Of a DNA stretch of 64,000 nt, positions 28,165-37,742 are shown piece by piece. The stretch is from Salinibacillus xinjiangensis (GTDB lineage: Bacteria; Bacillota; Bacilli; Bacillales; Alkalibacillaceae). The translations under genes and the position numbers were made by a program. The first letter of the stretch is position 1. Every line of letters begins with the position of its first letter. The stretch spans positions 1 through 64,000 of the forward strand of contig NZ_WJNH01000011.1 in NCBI RefSeq assembly GCF_009649735.1. Reading direction: 5' to 3'. Under the pieces are notes generated by a model that worked only from the letters and a program-made list of their open reading frames with translations, was not told the DNA's origin and searched no databases.

Positions 28165-29901
28165 TTAGATCATTATGGTAAATGTAGTCCCTTTATTTGG
28201 TTCACTATCAACTGTAATCTTCCCATCATGTGCTTCCACAATATGTTTCACAATCGCCAGCCCTAGTCCAGTACCACCTGAATCCCGACTCCTAGCCTTG
28301 TCCACTCGATAAAAGCGCTCAAAAATACGAGATAAATGCTCTTTCGGTATGCCAATTCCTGTATCCTTTACCTTAATACACACTTCTTCCCCTACCCTAA
28401 AAGCCATCAACGTTACCATACCTTGTTTCGGCGTATATTGTATCGCATTTGTTAGTAGGTTTAATAAAAGTTGAGTAAAACGCGCTGAATCAACCTCTAT
28501 CTGCAGAGTCGGTTCCTTTAATTCTACCTCCAGCAAAATCTCTTTATCTAAAGCAATGTGTCGTACAAGGGATAGTACATCATCAAATAAAGTTGCCACT
28601 GAGACCTGTTGTATATCGAGTGGGAAATCTTCCTTCTCCAATTTCGAAAGCTCCAGTAAATCCCCTATTAACAACTGTAGCCTTTCACTCTCTTTATAGA
28701 TGATATTCAAGAATTGTTCTCTGACCTCACTATCCTCTTGAGCCCCTCCTAACAGGGTTTCTGAAAAACCTTTGATTGATGTAATAGGTGTTCGTAGTTC
28801 ATGTGACACATTAGCTACAAAATCCTTCCGCATCTCTTCAAGACGTTTCATTTCAGTAATATCATGTAAAACTAAAACAACACCCTTCCAATCCTGGTTA
28901 TGATTAAAAATCGGTGCTCCAGAGACGGCAAAAAATCGCCTCTCAATCCCTTGATGCACGACCATTGTTTTTTGCACATGGTCCTCTAGCATGAAAACAT
29001 CTCTTACAACATTATGTACTTCCTCAAAGGCGATGGCATCATAATATAGGTAGCCAATATAAGAGCTTGCATCACCTTGAAATGTATCTAAAAAGGAACG
29101 ATTAATTAATTGAATATAGCCTTTTTCATTAATTAAAACTAAGCCACTATCCATATTTTCTACAACAGCTATTAGGCGATCCGTTTGCATTTCCCGTTGA
29201 ATGTTCATTTCATACAAATTTTGGGCTAGTAAATTAATCGAGTTTGTTAACTGGCCACCTTCTCCACTTTGAGTCTCATATGTTCTAGCATTATAATTCC
29301 CTTCTGCTAGCTTCCTTGCCACACCTGCAGCTGAACGTATGGGCTTTATGTACTTATCTTTAAAATGATAACCAATGACAAAGATGACCACTAACGCTAC
29401 TGCTAATACAAAGCCAATTAATAACCACACATTAAACGTAAAGCCTGTTAATAACTGAATGGGTAGCGTTAAAACAAGATAAGCCTCTTCATCCTCTAAA
29501 TAAAATGGATAATAATAGACATCATCTTTTAATAGCCCCCGTTCTAAACGGTTATTTCCCATAATCCTTGATTCTATCGTATTTATGACGGGAACATTAT
29601 TCAATTCATCAAGGCTTGAACTTGTATTTAAAATAGCCCCTTCTTCATGATTATATAAAACTAGCCCAATATCTAGTTTCTCACTCATCACCTGTAGTTG
29701 CTGAAGCTTGTTTGAATAACGACGATCTTCACCCTCATCCAACATGGAAACGATATAGGAGCCTTCTGCAAAAACCCTTTCTTGAACTGCATCTAACATG
29801 AACTTTTTTGTGATTTGCACTAATAAAAACCCTAAGACAATCATAAACGCCATAATTAATATGGCATAGGTCAAAAAAGTTCGGGATGATGACTTTTTCA
29901 T
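28165..29901 (-). CDS. phoR: Phosphate-sensing histidine kinase PhoR
   Basis: Membrane sensor kinase partnering PhoP in the phosphate starvation response. Two transmembrane helices (residues 10-29 and about 157-180) frame an extracytoplasmic domain. A HAMP region follows (KLAEGNYNARTYE), then a PAS domain, a HisKA domain with VANVSHELRTPITSIKGF, and a HATPase domain (NLLTNAIQYTP and GTGLGLAIVKHIVE). The 578-residue length matches B. subtilis PhoR. The start follows GGAGG and abuts the phoP stop. Confidence 0.95.
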   Translation of the reverse strand: MKKSSSRTFLTYAILIMAFMIVLGFLLVQITKKFMLDAVQERVFAEGSYIVSMLDEGEDRRYSNKLQQLQVMSEKLDIGLVLYNHEEGAILNTSSSLDELNNVPVINTIESRIMGNNRLERGLLKDDVYYYPFYLEDEEAYLVLTLPIQLLTGFTFNVWLLIGFVLAVALVVIFVIGYHFKDKYIKPIRSAAGVARKLAEGNYNARTYETQSGEGGQLTNSINLLAQNLYEMNIQREMQTDRLIAVVENMDSGLVLINEKGYIQLINRSFLDTFQGDASSYIGYLYYDAIAFEEVHNVVRDVFMLEDHVQKTMVVHQGIERRFFAVSGAPIFNHNQDWKGVVLVLHDITEMKRLEEMRKDFVANVSHELRTPITSIKGFSETLLGGAQEDSEVREQFLNIIYKESERLQLLIGDLLELSKLEKEDFPLDIQQVSVATLFDDVLSLVRHIALDKEILLEVELKEPTLQIEVDSARFTQLLLNLLTNAIQYTPKQGMVTLMAFRVGEEVCIKVKDTGIGIPKEHLSRIFERFYRVDKARSRDSGGTGLGLAIVKHIVEAHDGKITVDSEPNKGTTFTIMI

Positions 29902-30603
29902 TTAGTTTGGATCCTCCAATTTATAGCCTAAGCCCCTTATTGTTTTAATATAAACAGGTTGTTTTGTATTGGGCTCAATTTTTTCTCGTAAGTGACTAAT
30001 ATGAACGTCTACGATTCGCGTGTCTCCAACAAATTCATAGTTCCAAACAGCACTTAAAAGCTGATCCCTTGAGAGCACTTTCCCAATATGATTAGCTAAA
30101 TAAGCCAAAAGTTCAAATTCTTTTGGAGTAAATTCTAGCTGTTGCCCATTAATATATGCCTCATACTGTTCCGGATATATCTTCAAATCTCCGATGGTTA
30201 CAATTTTATCAGTCGCTATCTGTTCATCATTACTCTTCTTAAAACGACGAAGGATAGCCTTTATACGCGCTATTACTTCACGTGGACTGAAAGGCTTGGT
30301 TAGATAATCATCGGCTCCAATTTCAAGACCAAAAACTTTGTCAAATTCTTCATCTTTCGCAGTTAGCATTAGTATAGGAACCTCAATCATTTTTTGCCTT
30401 AATAGTTTACAAACCTCTAAACCGTCTAATTTAGGAAGCATTACATCTAACACAATTAAATCATAGGGTTCATTTTCTGCCAGCTTTAACGCTTGTTCTC
30501 CATCATAAGCGGTTTCCGTTTGAAAACCAGCCTGCTCGATATTGTATTTTAACAACGTAACGATGGATTCTTCATCATCGACAATTAAAATTCTTTTCCC
30601 CAT
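29902..30603 (-). CDS. phoP: Phosphate response regulator PhoP
   Basis: An OmpR-type response regulator. The receiver domain has the acidic pair in VDDEESIVTLLKYN and the phosphoacceptor Asp in LIVLDVMLPKLDGLEV, with Lys in MLTAKDEEF. A winged-helix DNA-binding domain ends KTIRGLGYKLED. The frame opens at 30669. The ATG at 30603 (MGKRILIVDDE) follows AGGTGG, giving 233 residues. Two TTTACA boxes 11 bp apart lie upstream and may mediate autoregulation. Confidence 0.96.
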   Translation of the reverse strand: MGKRILIVDDEESIVTLLKYNIEQAGFQTETAYDGEQALKLAENEPYDLIVLDVMLPKLDGLEVCKLLRQKMIEVPILMLTAKDEEFDKVFGLEIGADDYLTKPFSPREVIARIKAILRRFKKSNDEQIATDKIVTIGDLKIYPEQYEAYINGQQLEFTPKEFELLAYLANHIGKVLSRDQLLSAVWNYEFVGDTRIVDVHISHLREKIEPNTKQPVYIKTIRGLGYKLEDPN

Positions 30604-30679
30604 CTTTACCACCTCTAGCACGTTTATTATATCTATCATATAATGAACAGCTCTGAATAAAAAGAACATCTAGCGAAAT

Positions 30680-30696
30680 TTTACATGATATTTACA
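30680..30696 (+). promoter_or_regulatory. Candidate PhoP-box pair upstream of phoP
   Basis: TTTACA at 30680-30685 and at 30691-30696 recur with an 11-bp period, the spacing of PhoP dimer half-sites. They lie on the strand opposite to phoP transcription. Confidence 0.45.
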
Positions 30697-30740
30697 TTTT
30701 AGACAATATCAGAGACTAGTAACACAAAAGTCAAAAAAAT

Positions 30741-30763
30741 AAGCCTTGTATAAACAAGGACTT
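30741..30763 (-). terminator. Terminator after the MaoC-like gene
   Basis: AAGTCCTTGT pairs with ACAAGGCTT around TTAT and is followed by ATTTTTTTG on the minus strand. Confidence 0.75.
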
Positions 30764-30769
30764 ACAAGT

Positions 30770-31246
30770 CTAATTAAAGTTTTCCAAGGATTTTGCAGTC
30801 AAAGATTCTAATTTATAGGGTGGACAAACCTCTAATTTCCCTAATATTACAGTGTCATTTTCCTCATCTGTTCCTTTGATATCAATCGTAACACAATGAC
30901 CTGTTTCATCGATATTGGTTATGGTCATTTCTAAATGAATCTCAGCATAATGATAAACCGGCTTAGGATAAGACATTGACTCTTTTACTATATGACTCCC
31001 CGGTCCTGGTAAATGTAAGGATACCATTGACGAAACCATTCCGTATAGCATAACAGAAGGTACGAGAGGGCGTTTAAATGGAGTTTGAGCTGCATAATCA
31101 TGCTGAATATACAATGGATTGGAATCAGAAGTGAGACCTAAGTATAATAATAAATCCTTATCCTCAACCTTTGCTTTCATTTCATGCTGGTCACCCACTT
31201 GAAGGTCTGTAATTTTTCGCCCTAATTTCCGTTTTTTAAAGACCAT
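30770..31246 (-). CDS. MaoC/FabZ-type hotdog dehydratase-like protein
   Basis: A 158-residue single hotdog-fold protein of the MaoC-like family, resembling (R)-specific enoyl-CoA hydratases. The hydratase-type segment is visible (LYLGLTSDSNPLYIQHDYA), where Asp and His would form the catalytic dyad, followed by LVPSVMLYGMVSSM. The frame opens at a GTG (31255), but the ATG at 31246 has GGGG 8 bases upstream. It lies between mdh and phoP, is co-directional, and has its own terminator. The substrate is unknown; a role in fatty-acid or PHA metabolism is only a family-level guess. Confidence 0.82.
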   Translation of the reverse strand: MVFKKRKLGRKITDLQVGDQHEMKAKVEDKDLLLYLGLTSDSNPLYIQHDYAAQTPFKRPLVPSVMLYGMVSSMVSLHLPGPGSHIVKESMSYPKPVYHYAEIHLEMTITNIDETGHCVTIDIKGTDEENDTVILGKLEVCPPYKLESLTAKSLENFN

Positions 31247-31287
31247 ATCCTTCACCCCTTCTTTTGTAAGCGTTTTCTTATTCGTTC

Positions 31288-31318
31288 AAAAAGATTCGGG
31301 GGAATTGCCCCCGAATCC
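31288..31318 (-). terminator. Terminator of the citZ-icd-mdh cluster
   Basis: A G+C-rich stem (GATTCGGGGG with CCCCCGAATC) followed by TTTTT on the minus strand, directly behind mdh. Confidence 0.9.
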
Positions 31319-31320
31319 GT

Positions 31321-32271
31321 TTAACTATCAGCTTTTTCTAAAACTTGCATAACATTTTTAACAGAGTCCGCTGATTTATCTAATTCTGCTTTTTCTTCAT
31401 CTGTTAAATCTAGCTCAACCACTTTTTCAATTCCATTCCCACCTAGGATGGTAGGTACGCCTAAATAAATATTATGATAGCCATACTCACCTTCAAGGTA
31501 AGCAATCGCTGGCAATACCCGGCGCTGGTCCTTTAAAATAGCCTCAGCCATTTCCGTAAGTGCAGCAGCAGGTGCATAATATGCACTACCATTTCCAAGT
31601 AAGTTTACAATTTCTCCCCCACCTTTGCGCGTACGCTCAACAATAGCATCAATGCGTTCTTGAGGAAGAAGTGTTTGCAGTGGAATTCCACCTGCATAGG
31701 AATATCGAATTAGTGGTACCATGTCGTCACCATGGCCACCAAGTACAAAACCTGTAATATCTTTAACTGATAGGTTAAGTTCTTGAGCCACAAAGGTCCG
31801 GAAACGAGCTGTATCTAGTACACCCGATTGGCCGATCACACGGTTCTTAGGGAATCCTGATTCTTTAAACACCGTATATGTCATGGCATCTACTGGGTTG
31901 GTTAATACCACAATGAAGCAGTCTGGTGAATGCTTTACCACTTGTTGAGTTACAGCTTTCATGATTTTAGCATTGGTATTAACTAAATCATCACGGCTCA
32001 TTCCTGGTTTACGTGCAATACCTGCTGTAATTATGACTAAATCTGATCCCTTTGTGTCTTCATAATTAGAAGTCCCAACAATGTTGGAATCAAATCCTTG
32101 AACAGGACTTGCCTCAAGCATATCTAATGCTTTACCCTTGGTTGGGTTTTCCATATCAGGAATATCAACTAATACAACATCAGCAAGTTCCTTCTGCGCC
32201 ACCATTAGTGCAGTTGTAGCTCCAGTAAAACCAGCACCAATGACAGATACTTTTTTGCGTTTAATCGTCAT
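31321..32271 (-). CDS. mdh: Malate dehydrogenase
   Basis: LDH-like (type 3) NAD-dependent malate dehydrogenase of the TCA cycle, 316 residues. The Rossmann glycine motif is [13 protein letters not shown]. The active-site His lies in [13 protein letters not shown], and substrate-binding Arg residues are in [16 protein letters not shown]. It is the third gene of citZ-icd-mdh, 27 bp after icd, and is followed by a strong terminator. The start has GGAGGG. Confidence 0.98.
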   Translation of the reverse strand: MTIKRKKVSVIGAGFTGATTALMVAQKELADVVLVDIPDMENPTKGKALDMLEASPVQGFDSNIVGTSNYEDTKGSDLVIITAGIARKPGMSRDDLVNTNAKIMKAVTQQVVKHSPDCFIVVLTNPVDAMTYTVFKESGFPKNRVIGQSGVLDTARFRTFVAQELNLSVKDITGFVLGGHGDDMVPLIRYSYAGGIPLQTLLPQERIDAIVERTRKGGGEIVNLLGNGSAYYAPAAALTEMAEAILKDQRRVLPAIAYLEGEYGYHNIYLGVPTILGGNGIEKVVELDLTDEEKAELDKSADSVKNVMQVLEKADS

Positions 32272-32298
32272 AAAGAATTCCCTCCTATTTACACGTGC

Positions 32299-33561
32299 TT
32301 ACATATTTTGGATAAGTGCATCTCCAAATTCAGAGCATTTAACTTCTTTTGCACCGTCCATTAGACGTGCGAAGTCATAAGTAACAACCTTGCTAGCAAT
32401 TGTTTTTTCCATTGCTTTAGTTACTAAATCAGCTGCTTCTCTCCAGCCAATGTGCTCTAGCATTAACACACCAGAAAGAATGACTGAAGATGGATTTACT
32501 TTATCCATGCCAGCATACTTTGGAGCAGTACCATGTGTAGCTTCAAAAATTGCATGACCAGATTCAAAGTTAATGTTAGCTCCTGGCGCGATACCTATAC
32601 CGCCAACTTGTGCAGCTAATGCATCAGAAATGTAGTCACCGTTAAGGTTCATAGTTGCAACAACATCAAACTCTTTTGGACGAGTAAGGATTTGCTGTAG
32701 GAAGATATCAGCAATTGCATCTTTTACAATGATCTTACCAGCCTTTTCAGCTTCATCTTGAGCTTGGTTTGCTGCGTCTTTTCCTTTTGCTTCAACAATG
32801 CGGTCATACTCAGCCCATGTAAAGACTTTATCTCCATACTCTTGTTCAGCAACTTCATAGCCCCAGTTCTTGAAAGAGCCTTCAGTAAACTTCATAATGT
32901 TTCCTTTATGAACAAGTGTTACGCTTTTACGTCCTTCGTTAAGAGCATAGTCAATAGCTGCACGAACTAAACGTTTTGTTCCTTCTGCAGAAACTGGCTT
33001 AATACCAATCCCAGAAGTTTCAGGAAAACGAATTTTATGTACATCCATTTCTTTCTTTAGAAAGTCGATTACTTTTTTGACTTCTGGAGTTCCTTCTTGC
33101 CATTCGATTCCAGCATAAATATCCTCAGTATTTTCACGGAAGATGACCATATCTGTATCTTCAGGACGTTTTACCGGAGAAGGTACACCATCAAAATAAC
33201 GAACTGGACGTAGACATGTAAATAAATCTAGCTCTTGACGTAGAGCAACGTTTAAAGAACGAATTCCTCCACCAATTGGCGTAGTCAAAGGTCCTTTAAT
33301 TGCGATTTTATAATCACGAATCGTATCAAGCGTTTCGTTTGGAAGCCATTCACCTGTTTGATCATATGCTTTTTGACCAGCAAGTACTTCCTTCCACTCA
33401 ATTGATTTTTCCCCATTATATGCCTTTTCAACAGCAGCTTCTAACACACGGGAAGCAGCAGCCCAAATGTCAGGACCAATACCGTCGCCTTCAATATAAG
33501 GGATTACGGGTTGGTTTGGTACATTCATTTTTCCATTTTCAACTGTAATTCTTTCACTCAT
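32299..33561 (-). CDS. icd: Isocitrate dehydrogenase (NADP)
   Basis: Converts isocitrate to 2-oxoglutarate, producing NADPH. The 420-residue length is close to B. subtilis Icd (423). Substrate-binding Ser and Arg residues sit in [18 protein letters not shown], and the metal-binding region in [17 protein letters not shown]. The coenzyme loop [17 protein letters not shown] is of the NADP type. The ATG has AGGAGG. A hairpin at 33640-33660 separates it from citZ, so part of its transcription may be attenuated there. Confidence 0.98.
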   Translation of the reverse strand: MSERITVENGKMNVPNQPVIPYIEGDGIGPDIWAAASRVLEAAVEKAYNGEKSIEWKEVLAGQKAYDQTGEWLPNETLDTIRDYKIAIKGPLTTPIGGGIRSLNVALRQELDLFTCLRPVRYFDGVPSPVKRPEDTDMVIFRENTEDIYAGIEWQEGTPEVKKVIDFLKKEMDVHKIRFPETSGIGIKPVSAEGTKRLVRAAIDYALNEGRKSVTLVHKGNIMKFTEGSFKNWGYEVAEQEYGDKVFTWAEYDRIVEAKGKDAANQAQDEAEKAGKIIVKDAIADIFLQQILTRPKEFDVVATMNLNGDYISDALAAQVGGIGIAPGANINFESGHAIFEATHGTAPKYAGMDKVNPSSVILSGVLMLEHIGWREAADLVTKAMEKTIASKVVTYDFARLMDGAKEVKCSEFGDALIQNM

Positions 33562-33639
33562 GTTAAATACCTCCTAAAGAATAAATGACACATTTTTAAT
33601 CATAAATCACTCATCTATACAATGCAAAACATGAAGAGA

Positions 33640-33660
33640 GAAGCCAGATTTACTGGCTTC
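33640..33660 (-). terminator. Hairpin between citZ and icd
   Basis: A perfect 8-bp stem (GAAGCCAG with CTGGCTTC) and 5-base loop 30 bases after citZ. There is no T-tract, so it is an attenuator or RNA-processing structure rather than a sure terminator. Confidence 0.5.
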
Positions 33661-33689
33661 TACATGTTAGCATACAACATAATATTCTG

Positions 33690-34805
33690 TTAGCGCTTTT
33701 CAATTGGTTCATATTGTTGTCCAGTTGGCCCAACATACTCAGCTCGTGGACGAATTAAGCGGTTGTTTTCATATTGTTCTAAAATATGAGCTAACCAGCC
33801 TGACACGCGACTAACAGCAAAAATTGGCGTAAACAAATCATGGTCAATTCCTAAGCTATGATAAACAGATGCGGAATAAAAGTCTACGTTTGCCGGAAGA
33901 CCTTTTTCTTCTTTCATGTATTCTTCAATTTTGACAGACATATCATACCATTTAGATTGACCTGTTAATTCTGTTAAGTGTGCTGACATCTTTTTCAAAT
34001 GCTTAGCACGTGGGTCTCCTTTGCGATATACACGGTGACCCATACCCATAATTTTTTCTTTATTAGCAAGCTTTTCCTTAATAATGTCAACCGCTTTGTC
34101 TGGCTCACCGATTTCTGTGAGCATTTTCATAACTCGTTCATTTGCTCCGCCGTGCAGAGGTCCCTTCAGAGCCCCGATAGCAGAAGTAATACCAGAATAA
34201 ATATCTGACAACGTAGCTACACACACACGAGATGTGAAGGTTGATGCATTTAACTCGTGGTCAGCATGTAAGACTAGCGCCTTATTAATAGCCTCAACCT
34301 CAATGCTCTCTGCCTCTTTTCCATTTAACATGTAAAGGAAGTTTTCAGCAAAACCAAGATCCTTACGAGGTGCCACAGGCTCCTCACCTTGACGTATACG
34401 TGCAAATGCAGTTACGATGGTTGGCATTTTTGCTTGTAAACGAACTGCTTTACGGTGATTTGCTGCTTCTTCCATAACGTCTGATTCCTCATCATATAAT
34501 CCTAACATGGAAACAGCCGTACGTAGCGCAGCCATTGGGTGTACAGTTTTGAGATCATAGGATTTCAAATGATCGATAACTGCTTTTGGAAGTTCCATTT
34601 CTTGAGCTATTTCTTTCTTTAAAGATTCAAGTTCATCTTGCTTTGGAAGACGTTTATTCCAAAGAAGAAAAATCACTTCTTCAAAGCTAGAATTTTCGGC
34701 TAAATCATCGATGGAATACCCCACATATGTAAGTTGGTCATCAATGATTGAACTAATTGACGACTCTGTTGCTACAATGCCTTCTAGTCCTTTTGTTCCT
34801 GCCAT
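33690..34805 (-). CDS. citZ: Citrate synthase
   Basis: Condenses oxaloacetate and acetyl-CoA at the entry of the TCA cycle. The 371-residue type I-like citrate synthase carries the catalytic His in GPLHGGANERVMKML and in GMGHRVYRKGDPRA, and the catalytic Asp region in NVDFYSASVYHSLGI. It is first in citZ-icd-mdh. The ATG has AAAGGAGAG. A cre-like site is seen 120 bases upstream, in line with CcpA control of citZ in Bacillus. Confidence 0.97.
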   Translation of the reverse strand: MAGTKGLEGIVATESSISSIIDDQLTYVGYSIDDLAENSSFEEVIFLLWNKRLPKQDELESLKKEIAQEMELPKAVIDHLKSYDLKTVHPMAALRTAVSMLGLYDEESDVMEEAANHRKAVRLQAKMPTIVTAFARIRQGEEPVAPRKDLGFAENFLYMLNGKEAESIEVEAINKALVLHADHELNASTFTSRVCVATLSDIYSGITSAIGALKGPLHGGANERVMKMLTEIGEPDKAVDIIKEKLANKEKIMGMGHRVYRKGDPRAKHLKKMSAHLTELTGQSKWYDMSVKIEEYMKEEKGLPANVDFYSASVYHSLGIDHDLFTPIFAVSRVSGWLAHILEQYENNRLIRPRAEYVGPTGQQYEPIEKR

Positions 34806-34921
34806 GAATCTCTCTCCTTTACGAAAAATTTCCCCACTTTTGTCTGAGTTTAATAAATTTTTTCACACCGTGTTGAGGTGTTTAGTTTCTCATGTCTTTT
34901 TAACCTTCATTTGAAAGTAAA

Positions 34922-34937
34922 AAAGTAAACGCTTTTA
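34922..34937 (-). promoter_or_regulatory. Candidate cre (CcpA) site upstream of citZ
   Basis: AAGTAAACGCTTTT is a near-palindromic match to the catabolite-responsive element. The 290-base gap between ytwI and citZ holds no gene. Its remainder is very AT-rich and shows no other recognised site. Confidence 0.5.
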
Positions 34938-35093
34938 AAAGTAATAAAACAAATATATATCTGTACCCATACCTAATTATAAACAAAATTCAGTAGAATG
35001 TGAAATCATTTTATCTTTTACTGTCTCATTTTTTTAATCATTTCTTAATCATTTTTTAATAATCCATTAAATTTCATGTAGAAATATAAGCTT

Positions 35094-35567
35094 TCAAGCG
35101 AAAAATTGCAGAAAAAAGTCTGCAGCTTTAATTAGTAAATAAGCAATTCCCGCACCTATTAAAGGACCAACTGCAACTCCATTTAGCACCACCACTCCAA
35201 TAATGGTCCCAATAACTAATGCAGTTGTTAAATGTGGGTCGCTCGCTAAAAGAGATAGGCCATCCCTTGCTACATACGCAATAAACATACCGGCGGCTAA
35301 ACAAATCCAAGCATAATAGCTTTTTATACTTTCTAGTAACTCTTTAAATCCGATTTCACCAGAAGCAATTGGGGCGAGCACGGCGATTGTAATCACAATG
35401 ACACCTAAGCTTATTCCTTTAGCCTGAAGATATGGCAATACTTTATCCTCAATTTGAAACAATTTTATGCCCAACAAAATGTATACAGCTATCATAATTG
35501 CTTGATTTTTAGCAATAAATCCTAATAGTAACAATATAAATAAAAATATAGTGGATTGAGCAAACAT
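35094..35567 (-). CDS. ytwI: DUF441 membrane protein YtwI
   Basis: A 157-residue integral membrane protein of the UPF0756/DUF441 family with about four to five hydrophobic helices (FLFILLLLGFIAKNQAIMIA at the start, SGEIGFKELLESIKSYYAW in the middle). Its function is unknown. The frame opens at 35591, but the ATG at 35567 (MFAQSTIFLF) has AAAGGAAG upstream and fits the family. It is divergent from ytvI with only about 60 bases between the starts, so the two promoters must overlap. Confidence 0.88.
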   Translation of the reverse strand: MFAQSTIFLFILLLLGFIAKNQAIMIAVYILLGIKLFQIEDKVLPYLQAKGISLGVIVITIAVLAPIASGEIGFKELLESIKSYYAWICLAAGMFIAYVARDGLSLLASDPHLTTALVIGTIIGVVVLNGVAVGPLIGAGIAYLLIKAADFFLQFFA

Positions 35568-35626
35568 TGGTGTCTTCCTTTCTTTGTTCAAAAGTCATAC
35601 AAGCTGTTATAAAGGAGGTTTATGAA

Positions 35627-36736
35627 ATGGTACATAACATTCACATTCAACGTTTTATACGTTTTCTTATTGTGATAGGCATTATGGCTGGAGTGAGCAT
35701 TCTATTTATTTATCTCTCAAAATATACGTATCCATTTATTTTCGCCCTCATTTTTGCATTTATCATGAACCCAGTTGTAAATTATATGGAAGAGAGGTTG
35801 AAATTTCCACGCCCGTTAGCTGTTATTCTCGTTATCTTCATGACTTTAGCAATTATTATTGGCATTATTACCTTTTTAATTGTTGAGATCATTACTGGGT
35901 TTACATACTTAGCAAAAGAGGTCCCCAAATATTTTGAAGAACTTGTGACTTTTTTTCAAGAATTAATTGCTGCTCAAGTTATCCCTATTTATGAGCGCCT
36001 TAGTTCGATGATTAATAATTTAGATGCCTCCTATCGAGCAGAGATCATGGATCAAATTAGTAATATAGGATCAAGCGTCTCGGAAACTGGTCAAGTAATA
36101 CTGAAAAATATATTAACCTGGATCCCTAATCAAATTGCCGGAATTCCTAATCTTGCAACGGTATTAATCTTTTCCCTACTTGGAACCTTTTTCATCAGTA
36201 AGGACTGGAGAAAATTAAGTACAATGCTAAAAACCACAATCCCAACGTATGTCGTGAGTTCGAGTAACAATGTTTATAAAGGGTTACAAAACGCCTTTGT
36301 TGGGTTTATAAGGGCTCAGTTTATACTAATTTCTATCACCGCTATAATTGTCTTAATGGGATTACTGATTTTACAGATCGAATACGCTATTACTCTCGCT
36401 TTAATTATTGGAGCTATAGATTTACTGCCTTATTTAGGGACAGGTTTAGTCTTTGTACCTTGGATACTATACATGTTTTTTACCGGAAATTATTATTTGA
36501 CCATAGGATTGTCGATACTTTATGCGATTGTCATCATTCAACGTCAGTTAATGGAACCGAAAGTACTGTCCTCGAGCATCGGCTTGGATCCTTTGGCTAC
36601 ATTAATTGCCCTTTTTGTTGGCTTTCAATTGTTAGGGTTTCTTGGGTTGATTGTGGGTCCGGTAACATTGGTTATTTTAAATACACTTTACCAAGCGGGA
36701 GTTGTGCGAGAGGTATGGGAGTATATAAAAGGATAA
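35627..36736 (+). CDS. ytvI: AI-2E family (PerM-like) transporter YtvI
   Basis: A 369-residue polytopic membrane protein of the AI-2E/PerM family. B. subtilis YtvI is linked to sporulation. Eight hydrophobic helices and the family signature near PNLATVLIFSLLGTFFISKDW and LLPYLGTGLVFVPWILY are visible. The frame opens at 35567, but the ATG at 35627 (MVHNIHIQRF) follows AAAGGAGG at 8 bases. It is one of few plus-strand genes and converges on fxsA. The substrate is unknown. Confidence 0.88.
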   Translation: MVHNIHIQRFIRFLIVIGIMAGVSILFIYLSKYTYPFIFALIFAFIMNPVVNYMEERLKFPRPLAVILVIFMTLAIIIGIITFLIVEIITGFTYLAKEVPKYFEELVTFFQELIAAQVIPIYERLSSMINNLDASYRAEIMDQISNIGSSVSETGQVILKNILTWIPNQIAGIPNLATVLIFSLLGTFFISKDWRKLSTMLKTTIPTYVVSSSNNVYKGLQNAFVGFIRAQFILISITAIIVLMGLLILQIEYAITLALIIGAIDLLPYLGTGLVFVPWILYMFFTGNYYLTIGLSILYAIVIIQRQLMEPKVLSSSIGLDPLATLIALFVGFQLLGFLGLIVGPVTLVILNTLYQAGVVREVWEYIKG

Positions 36737-36747
36737 AGTAATGAGGA

Positions 36748-36775
36748 GGGTGCCCATAGTGCACTCTAGGCACCC
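36748..36775. terminator. Hairpin between convergent ytvI and fxsA
   Basis: GGGTGCC pairs with GGCACCC around a 14-base loop. It is placed between the two stop codons and lacks a strong T-tract. Confidence 0.6.
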
Positions 36776-36785
36776 AAAGGAGCTG

Positions 36786-37184
36786 TTACCGCCATCTACC
36801 AAAAATAGTGATGGTTCCATTGTCCAGCATTTTTCTTACCAATGTTTTCATCCAACGCTTGATTGGGAATCTGGTAACGGGAAATAATAAAATAAAGGCA
36901 ATTGTATCGGTGATAAAACCGGGAGTAAATAACAGGACAGCCCCTATTAAAATAGCAAGTCCATCAAAGATTTCTTCATGTGGAAATCGACCATACCCTA
37001 GCTGGTTTCTCGCTCGATTAAGTGTATCTAAGCCTTGTTGTTTGGCTAAAAATGCTCCAATCACACCAGTTATAATAATACCTAGTACGACAAACATTAC
37101 ACTAAATACATCACCAATCCACATGAACACACCAATTTCTAGTGCAGACATAATGACAATAAATAAAAATACAAATCGAAACAT
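36786..37184 (-). CDS. fxsA: FxsA family membrane protein
   Basis: A 132-residue cytoplasmic membrane protein of the FxsA family (E. coli FxsA suppresses F-exclusion of phage T7). Three to four hydrophobic segments and the motif LAKQQGLDTLNRARNQL are clear. In B. subtilis it stands at the same place as YtzA, upstream of nothing known. The start codon at 37184 has AAAGG 11 bases upstream. That ribosome-binding segment is part of a perfect 14-bp tandem duplication. Confidence 0.87.
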   Translation of the reverse strand: MFRFVFLFIVIMSALEIGVFMWIGDVFSVMFVVLGIIITGVIGAFLAKQQGLDTLNRARNQLGYGRFPHEEIFDGLAILIGAVLLFTPGFITDTIAFILLFPVTRFPIKRWMKTLVRKMLDNGTITIFGRWR

Positions 37185-37195
37185 TATCTATCATT

Positions 37196-37223
37196 CCTTT
37201 AATTTGAACCCTTTAATTTGAAC
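37196..37223 (-). repeat. 14-bp tandem duplication covering the fxsA ribosome-binding site
   Basis: GTTCAAATTAAAGG occurs twice without a gap on the minus strand (37223-37210 and 37209-37196). Confidence 0.85.
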
Positions 37224-37257
37224 GCTCTTTTTTAAGAAAATCTTGTTTTTAAAAAAA

Positions 37258-37686
37258 GAAAGAAAATACGACGTAATTATTACTATTAATTGTGGCTTAA
37301 ATCGTACTATGAAATCGAGTGCAAGCATACCGTTCCGGCAGAATACTCCGCTATTGGAGTGTTCTGATGAATACATGGTTAAAAGCTTTTGATTAACCAA
37401 TAGTTCAGCTTTATACAAACGAAAGAGGCACCCTTTTTAGCGGAGGAAATACACGGAGACTCCTGTGGGAGCAAAGAGACAGCTGAGACCCCGAAGCGTA
37501 GCGAGGAGGCTCAGCGCTCGCCCGCGGCAAAGAAGACACTATGAAAACGAACAAAGGGAGTTTGAGTAGATGTCGCACTTGTGCCCTTGGGTGAAAGCGA
37601 AGTGTATTTCCGGAGCGATGGTTGCTCACTCATTATATTCATAATTTGAAACTAGTACGCTAAAGTTACATCGCATTTGTATAAAC
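37258..37686 (-). repeat. Dispersed two-module element, copy 3 (module B collapsed)
   Basis: It fills most of the 595-bp gap between fxsA and pyk. The left end GAAAGAAAATACGACGTAAT (37258-37277) and right end GTTACATCGCATTTG (37665-37679) are imperfect inverted repeats. Only one arm of module B is left (37329-37352), joined straight to the linker (37353-37438). Module A is full (37439-37624) with arms GGAAATACAC and GTGTATTTCC. The orientation is that of copy 1. The open frame at 37411-37629 is a by-product of the hairpin. Confidence 0.87.
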
Positions 37687-37742
37687 GTTGATGTTTTTAT
37701 ACTTTGCAGTAGAGCCAATTTAAAAGAGGATTTAATATTTAA

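Noticed and set aside
37411-37629. Open frame inside element copy 3
   Set aside because: It is the sequence of module A; no ribosome-binding site and no protein-like composition.
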